64,000 bases of DNA, taken from NCBI GenBank assembly GCA_030652805.1, contig JAUSPT010000054.1, positions 39,209 to 103,208 of the forward strand. The letters run 5' to 3'. A program made the position numbers and the translations under genes. Positions 59,670 to 64,000 of the stretch are shown in pieces (positions within the stretch are counted from its first letter, which is position 1; the number at the start of each line of letters is the position of its first letter). The notes under the pieces were generated by a model, which searched no databases, was not told the DNA's origin, and saw only the letters and a list, made by a program, of their open reading frames with translations. This DNA comes from a bacterium. Its GTDB lineage: Bacteria; JAHJDO01.

Positions 59670-60362
59670 ATGAAACTTTCTATTGTTGTGCCTGTGTATA
59701 ATGAGAAAAACACTATACTCAAGATTATAGAAAAGGTAAAAGCTCTGGATGTAGAAAAAGAGATAATAATTGTTGATGACTGTTCTACAGACGGCACCCG
59801 TGAGATTCTAAAAGAAAAACTGGACGGCAAATATCCGGAGGTAAGAATTTTTTATAATATCTCGAATCAAGGCAAGGGAGCAGCTCTGCGTACAGGCTTC
59901 AAGCATGTTAAAGGCGAGATTATAGCAATTCAGGACGCTGATTTAGAATATGAGCCTGAAGAGATTAAGGAGCTGATAAAGCCTATTACTGACGGGTTTG
60001 CTGATGTTGTTTACGGGTCAAGACTATCAGGAGGCAAGCCTCAGAGAATGTATCTCTTCTGGCACTTAGCAGGGAACAAATTCCTGACACTAATAACAAA
60101 TTTGCTGTACAACACAACAATTTCCGATATGGAAACATGTTATAAGGTTATGACAAAAAGAGTTCTGGATTCCCTTAACTTAAAGTCAAGGCATTTTAAC
60201 ATAGAGCCGGAAATTACAGCAAAGATATTTAAACAGCACTACAGGGTGTATGAAATGCCAATTTCTTATTATGGAAGAGATTATTCGGAAGGGAAGAAGA
60301 TCTGCTGGAGAGATGGTTTTTCTGCGATTTGGACGTTGATAAAATATCGTTTCATGAATTAG
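59670..60362 (+). CDS. GT2 glycosyltransferase, Dpm1-like
   Basis: 230 aa. LSIVVPVYNEKNTILKIIEKVKAL, IIIVDDCSTDGTREIL, GKGAALRTGFKHVKGEIIAIQDADLEYEPEEI and VVYGSRLSGG are the polyprenyl-phosphate glucosyl/mannosyltransferase pattern; NLLYNTTISDMETCYKVM and NIEPEITAKIFK follow. It is a second and distinct Dpm1-like enzyme, so two polyprenyl-phosphate sugars may be made. AGGAG at 59659 is well placed. The next gene begins one base after its stop. Confidence 0.92.
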   Translation: MKLSIVVPVYNEKNTILKIIEKVKALDVEKEIIIVDDCSTDGTREILKEKLDGKYPEVRIFYNISNQGKGAALRTGFKHVKGEIIAIQDADLEYEPEEIKELIKPITDGFADVVYGSRLSGGKPQRMYLFWHLAGNKFLTLITNLLYNTTISDMETCYKVMTKRVLDSLNLKSRHFNIEPEITAKIFKQHYRVYEMPISYYGRDYSEGKKICWRDGFSAIWTLIKYRFMN

Positions 60363-61514
60363 ATGAAAAAACTCTCCAGTTTAACTAAACTGCTCCTCAT
60401 CACATTTTTCTTTTATCTCATTGTTATTGGTATCATTGCAAGCCGATATGACTTTAACATCAGTTGCTTTATAAATTTTGGAGAAAAAAGTTCTTTAGTT
60501 ACAAAAAAACTACTCCCTCCGAATTTTATAATTATGAAAAATATTAGTGGATACGATGGACAAGCGTATTATTATGCAGCATCGGATCCTTTCATAAAGA
60601 CAAATTTTCACCGTATAGATTTGAAAAAATACCAGCGCTTTCTTTATCCATTTTTGGCCTATATACTGGCTTTTGGCAATGATGCTCTTTTGCCCTGGAC
60701 CCTCTTGATTGTTAATATAATTTCAATTCTGGTAGGCACTCTGTTTTTATCAATAATTCTCAAAAAACATAATGTGAGTATCTGGTATGCTTTAATTTAT
60801 TCTTTTGGGATAGGTAATACTGTAGCTTTTCAGTACAATTTAACAACCCCTCTTTTTCTATGTTTGATACTAATGGGAATTTATTTTTATGAAGAGAAGA
60901 AAATAGTCTCAACGGCTCTTTTTTTCTCTCTTGCTCTCATTACAAGGGAAACTACAGCGCTTATAATATTGGTTTTCCTAATGTACGAATTCTTCAAGAA
61001 AAGGTATAAAAATAGCTTTGTAATCATTCTATCCTTCATACCTTTTATTCTTCTTCAATTTTTTCTGTATCAGAGGCTTGGCAAAATACCTCTTCTTGGT
61101 TCCTCAGGACACCTCACCCTGCCCTTTGCTGGAATAATACAACATGTAAGCAATATAAATCTAAACGGAGGGATTAAAGCTATTATTAGGAAAATCAGTG
61201 TTATTCCATACTTTTGTTTTGTGGTGTTAGTCCTTGCTGTTTCCATAGTAAAACTTTTAAGAAATAAGAATATATACAACTGGAACTTGTTTGTTCAGGC
61301 GTTTGTATCGATCTTTATGTGCTACTCTATCTGGGAAGCATCGGCTGCAGCAACAAGAGTAACATTTGCCATTTTCCCTTTTATGATTCTGAGCTACGCA
61401 AAAGACAGGGATAAGCTTTCAAAGTATCTGTTTATCGGAGCAGGGCTTCTTACAGTTGCAGCCATTGTCCGAATACTTTTTGTAAGCCCGATACATGGGT
61501 ATTATCTATCATGA
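60363..61514 (+). CDS. GT-C-like membrane glycosyltransferase
   Basis: 383 aa with about 9 membrane segments. ISGYDGQAYYYAASDPF in the first outer loop carries the acidic residue of GT-C enzymes (GYDGQFYY-type loop). LALITRETTALIILVFLMYEFF is another recognisable family segment. It is shorter than the GT39-like protein at 46590. Directly preceded by the Dpm1-like gene, so it probably uses that enzyme's lipid-linked sugar. The 3' end overlaps the convergent zinc-ribbon gene by six bases. Confidence 0.8.
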   Translation: MKKLSSLTKLLLITFFFYLIVIGIIASRYDFNISCFINFGEKSSLVTKKLLPPNFIIMKNISGYDGQAYYYAASDPFIKTNFHRIDLKKYQRFLYPFLAYILAFGNDALLPWTLLIVNIISILVGTLFLSIILKKHNVSIWYALIYSFGIGNTVAFQYNLTTPLFLCLILMGIYFYEEKKIVSTALFFSLALITRETTALIILVFLMYEFFKKRYKNSFVIILSFIPFILLQFFLYQRLGKIPLLGSSGHLTLPFAGIIQHVSNINLNGGIKAIIRKISVIPYFCFVVLVLAVSIVKLLRNKNIYNWNLFVQAFVSIFMCYSIWEASAAATRVTFAIFPFMILSYAKDRDKLSKYLFIGAGLLTVAAIVRILFVSPIHGYYLS

Positions 61515-62039
61515 TTTTTTAGCGGGCTTTTTTGCTACAGCCTTTTTCTTCTTTGCTTTAGGTTCTTCTTTCTTTTTCCCAACTTTTTTTTCTGTTTTTT
61601 TAGGCTCTTTAACAGGTTTTTCTACAACCTGTTCATTTCTTGGAACCTCTAATGCTTTTAGTATGGTATCAAGTTTTCTGTTAAGTTGTTCAAATTCTTT
61701 TATAAATTGTTCAGGTTTATTTGATCCGGAATCTCTACTGCTGAACCTTCCCGAATCTCTTCCTCCTGATCTATTATAGCCTCCTCTATCAGGTCTTTTT
61801 GAATCTCTATCACCATATCTACTAGAATTCCCTGTTTTTTCGAAACAATCACTGCAGTAAACAGGTTTACCTTCAGTGGGTTTGAAAGGGACTTCACATC
61901 TCTTACCGCATTTGTCGCAGGTTACTTCATGCATCTGCTTTTCAAAGCTGCGTTTTCCAGAATCCCTTCCGCCAAATCTTCCAGAATCTCTTCCTGAGTC
62001 TCTTTTGCTAAATTTAGCATATCGATCAAAGTCTCTCAT
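61509..62039 (-). CDS. CxxC zinc-ribbon protein with RDSGR repeats and lysine-rich tail
   Basis: 176 aa. The centre has CDKCGKRCEVPFKPTEGKPVYCSDC, a zinc ribbon whose KPVYC-x-DCF wording I know from a small family widespread in uncultured bacteria. N-terminal and middle parts carry repeated RDSGR/RFGG/SRDSG boxes similar to RGG-type RNA-binding tails. Then comes a coiled-coil-like segment (FIKEFEQLNRKLDTILKAL) and a Lys/Ala-rich C-terminus (KKEEPKAKKKKAVAKKPAKKS). A nucleic-acid-binding role is likely. The next features downstream are unrelated. Confidence 0.8.
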   Translation of the reverse strand: MRDFDRYAKFSKRDSGRDSGRFGGRDSGKRSFEKQMHEVTCDKCGKRCEVPFKPTEGKPVYCSDCFEKTGNSSRYGDRDSKRPDRGGYNRSGGRDSGRFSSRDSGSNKPEQFIKEFEQLNRKLDTILKALEVPRNEQVVEKPVKEPKKTEKKVGKKKEEPKAKKKKAVAKKPAKKS

Positions 62040-62097
62040 ACTGCCTCCTCATTAATTATAGATTTATTAATTATATTTCTTCGTTCATGCTTGTGCA

Positions 62098-62187
62098 TGG
62101 CGGAGAGGCCGGGATTCGAACCCGGGGTGGAGTTACCCCCACAACTGCTTAGCAGGCAGCTGCCTTCAACCGCTCGGCCACCTCTCC
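62098..62187 (-). tRNA. tRNA-Ser (GCT anticodon)
   Basis: On the minus strand it begins GGAGAGGTGGCCGAGCGG, with the long variable arm of a class II tRNA, anticodon loop CTGCTAA (GCT), T arm GGTTCGAATCC and acceptor end CCTCTCCG followed by an encoded CCA (62098-62100). It reads AGC/AGU codons. Confidence 0.97.
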
Positions 62188-62209
62188 AAAATAAATACTG
62201 GTAACTACA

Positions 62210-62237
62210 AGCCATAAGCTATTAGCTACTAGTAACG
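62210..62237 (+). repeat. Degenerate heptamer array between two tRNA-Ser genes
   Basis: AGCCATA, AGCTATT, AGCTACT, AGTAACG: a seven-base period with three to four imperfect units. It may be another member of the short-repeat family of this genome. Confidence 0.45.
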
Positions 62238-62243
62238 AAGTTC

Positions 62244-62331
62244 TGGCGGAGGGAGTAGGATTTGAACCCACGTTCCGTTGCCGGAAAACGGTTTTCAAGA
62301 CCGCCGCTTTCAGCCACTCAGCCATCCCTCC
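62244..62331 (-). tRNA. tRNA-Ser (TGA anticodon)
   Basis: On the minus strand GGAGGGATGGCTGAGTGG starts the tRNA; the anticodon loop is CTTGAAA with anticodon TGA; there is a long variable arm, T arm GGTTCAAATCC, acceptor CCCTCCG and encoded CCA (62244-62246). It reads UCA codons. Confidence 0.97.
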
Positions 62332-62336
62332 GATCT

Positions 62337-63290
62337 TTATTTAATAAGATTCAGTCCTTTCAGGTACTTGTAATAATCACTGTCCGTTGTAAGGATTATT
62401 GTGCTGTTCTCATCAATGGTCTTTTTATACGTCTCAATGGTTTTTAAGAATGAATAAAACTCAGGATCCTGGTTATATGCCACGGCATAGATGCCTATTA
62501 CCTCAGCATCCGCCTTGCCTTTTAACCCCTCAGCTTGCCTATATGCCTCAGATGTAATTAGTTTGAGTTCCTTTCCTCTCTGTCCGTCTATTTCAGCGCG
62601 GCGGCCCTGCCCTTCAGAGCGATATTGTTCGGCAGCGCGCTTCCTCTCGGAAATCATACGATCATAGACTTTTCTCCTTACGTCTTCTACGTAATTGATC
62701 CGCTTAATTCGCACATCAACAAGTTCTATGCCATACTTGGGAGCAAGTTCTTTTGCGTCGTGTAAGATTATCTCCTCTAATTTGTTCCGGCCTACTTCTA
62801 TGCGTTCAAGGGCTTCGTCAGTAATTATTACGTCTTTCCCCACTTCTTTCACCTCGTCTACAATGCGATTGGAATTTCTTACTGTCTCAACAAGGAGATG
62901 CCTTGTAATTGTATCCCTGGTTGCTGAATTGATAATGTCATCAATCCTTGCGTGAGCTCCCATCTCATTGTTCACCGACTGCAGAAATTTCAACGCATCA
63001 ACAATCTTCCAGCGCGCAGTAGCATCAACCCAGATATATTTTTTATCATTGGTGGGAATCTGATTGGGATCGCCATCCCACTCAAGAAGTCGTTTCTCAA
63101 AGTAACGCGCTTTCTGAATAAATGGTTTTTTAAAGTGCAGTCCTGCGGTTGTAATTGGATTACCAACAGGTTTGCCAAATTGGGTTATCACAACCTGTTT
63201 CGTCTCATCTACAACATACATCACACCGCTCATAGCTATAAGTATTATTAAGATAATTAAGGCAATAAATACATTCAAAAGCTTTTTCAT
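62337..63290 (-). CDS. hflC: HflC, SPFH-domain subunit of the FtsH-regulating complex
   Basis: 317 aa. An N-terminal anchor (VFIALIILIILIAMSGVMYVV) is followed by the SPFH domain (DETKQVVITQFGKPVGNPITTAGLHFKKPFIQKARYFEKRLLEWDGDPNQIPTNDKKYIWVDATARWKI is spread over 28-96), then the coiled-coil ERKRAAEQYRSEGQGRRAEIDGQ and AEGLKGKADAEVIGIYA. These are HflC hallmarks. It forms the large periplasmic HflKC cage around FtsH. The start overlaps the hflK stop as TAATG. Confidence 0.95.
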   Translation of the reverse strand: MKKLLNVFIALIILIILIAMSGVMYVVDETKQVVITQFGKPVGNPITTAGLHFKKPFIQKARYFEKRLLEWDGDPNQIPTNDKKYIWVDATARWKIVDALKFLQSVNNEMGAHARIDDIINSATRDTITRHLLVETVRNSNRIVDEVKEVGKDVIITDEALERIEVGRNKLEEIILHDAKELAPKYGIELVDVRIKRINYVEDVRRKVYDRMISERKRAAEQYRSEGQGRRAEIDGQRGKELKLITSEAYRQAEGLKGKADAEVIGIYAVAYNQDPEFYSFLKTIETYKKTIDENSTIILTTDSDYYKYLKGLNLIK

Positions 63291-64000
63291 TATTTTACTC
63301 CTCCTTTTTGTCCAAGATTAAGCAGTGGCAATATTGAAGACTGCTTCGGGTCAATTATATACTTTTCTTTTGCATTAGGTAAAACCTCCATCATTGTCTC
63401 TAAGTAAAGCCTCTTTCGGGTTATATCCGGGGCTTTCTTGTATTCCGCTAGTACTGTCGAGAATCTCTCTGCTTCACCTTTTGCTCTGTTTATTTTGTCC
63501 AGAGCGTATCCTTCAGCCTCTCGTATCGTTTGCTCAGCCTCTCCCTTAGCTCGCGGGATAACCTTGTTATACGCCTGACGCGCCTGATTGATTACCCTCT
63601 CTCTTTCCTGCTTCGCCTCATTGACTTCGTTAAATGCAGGTTTTACTTCATCAGGAGGATTTACATCCTGAAGTTTCACGGTAACGATCTGAATCCCTGT
63701 TTCATACTTATCCAATATCTTTTGCATCTCAATATGCGCAAGGTCATCAATCTCCTCTCTCTTTGTGCTGAGGACCTCATCTACGCTGTAGTTACCTACG
63801 AACCTTCGCATCACTACCTCGGAGATATCACGTACATTATCCTCAGGATCTCTGGTATTAAAAAGCAGTTGTACCGGATCTTTTACCCTGAACTGCACAA
63901 TCCAGCGCACATCCAGAATATTGAGATCACCTGTAAGCATCAGAGATTCGTCAAGATAAGAACCGGTTGAATATTGGGTTCTTACTCCTGAACGAAGAGT
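63290..64000 (-). CDS. hflK: HflK, SPFH-domain subunit (partial, 5' end beyond window)
   Basis: The frame is open to the window edge, giving 236 codons; an ATG at 63940 is internal because SGVRTQYSTGSYLDESLMLTGDLNILDVRWIVQFRVKDP reads on through it. ESLMLTGDLNI.D..W is the HflK signature. The C-terminal half has VNEAKQERERVINQARQAYNKVIPRAKGEAEQTIREAEGYALDKINRAKGEAERF, the coiled coil of the cage wall, here with positions ~130-190 of the visible part. It partners with HflC as one operon. The N-terminal membrane anchor is not in the window. Confidence 0.95.
   Translation of the reverse strand, partial: TLRSGVRTQYSTGSYLDESLMLTGDLNILDVRWIVQFRVKDPVQLLFNTRDPEDNVRDISEVVMRRFVGNYSVDEVLSTKREEIDDLAHIEMQKILDKYETGIQIVTVKLQDVNPPDEVKPAFNEVNEAKQERERVINQARQAYNKVIPRAKGEAEQTIREAEGYALDKINRAKGEAERFSTVLAEYKKAPDITRKRLYLETMMEVLPNAKEKYIIDPKQSSILPLLNLGQKGGVK

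Noticed and set aside
62098-62331. Integration site at the tRNA-Ser pair
   Set aside because: No integrase and no repeated tRNA 3' end are seen nearby.

Overview
The window is an AT-rich stretch from a diderm bacterium. The outer-membrane-type barrel protein, HflK/HflC, two Wzx-like flippases and a very large surface-glycan locus all fit a Gram-negative. The mix of many B12-binding radical SAM proteins, DUF4143 ATPases, S23-type four-helix-bundle proteins and a DUF4956-CotH-VTC module is what I would expect from an uncultured candidate-phylum genome. Omnitrophota-like is my best guess, but no rRNA or marker gene here proves it. I see no transposase, phage or CRISPR gene.

Layout. 1-876 (minus): an EamA transporter cut by the window edge and an XRE-cupin regulator. 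1051-19286 (plus): nucleotide-sugar enzymes (CDP-paratose/tyvelose epimerase type), a flippase, GT2 and GT4 glycosyltransferases, five small methyltransferases, two B12 radical SAM proteins and a large membrane GT-C-like protein. The run is interrupted at 6850-8455 by a nucleotidyltransferase pair, a four-helix-bundle gene and a broken GT2. 19297-25412 is an accessory patch: two DUF4143 ATPases with palindromic promoters, a degenerate four-helix-bundle gene, a frameshifted membrane GT and a vestigial gene end. 25442-34568: a dTDP-L-rhamnose operon (RmlA, D, C, B plus a dTDP-rhamnose 4-epimerase-like enzyme) ending in two glycosyltransferases, one a GT4-GT2 fusion. 34670-38662: DUF4956-CotH-VTC with its own promoter. 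38714-49536: FAD oxidoreductase, DegT aminotransferase, two more B12 radical SAM proteins, methyltransferases, GT4, GT39-like protein and a membrane FHA-PilZ protein. 49598-52852 (minus): barrel protein, radical SAM/SPASM protein and GT-C-like protein. 52941-61514 (plus): a second flippase locus with GT4, deacetylase-like, FemAB-like, two Dpm1-like GT2s and a fifth B12 radical SAM protein. 61509-64000 (minus): zinc-ribbon protein, two tRNA-Ser genes, hflC and the 3' part of hflK.

Together the genes describe synthesis, decoration and export of lipid-linked surface glycans. Sugars are made by the Rml and CDP-sugar enzymes, assembled by GT2/GT4 enzymes, flipped by the two Wzx-like proteins, and extended in the periplasm by polyprenyl-phosphate-dependent GT-C enzymes fed by Dpm1-like synthases. 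Many genes overlap by a few bases, so long operons are likely.

The most unusual signal is a family of very short tandem repeats (7-mers, and one 6-mer class) scattered from 1.9 to 23.5 kb, mostly inside genes and mostly without breaking the frame. Two four-helix-bundle (23S rRNA intervening-sequence-protein type) genes are each bracketed by such arrays in inverted orientation, with the start codon inside the left array and the stop codon next to the right one. A third site has the two arrays meeting head-on with no gene between. One array sits exactly at a frameshift that a change of repeat number would repair, so it may be a phase-variable switch.
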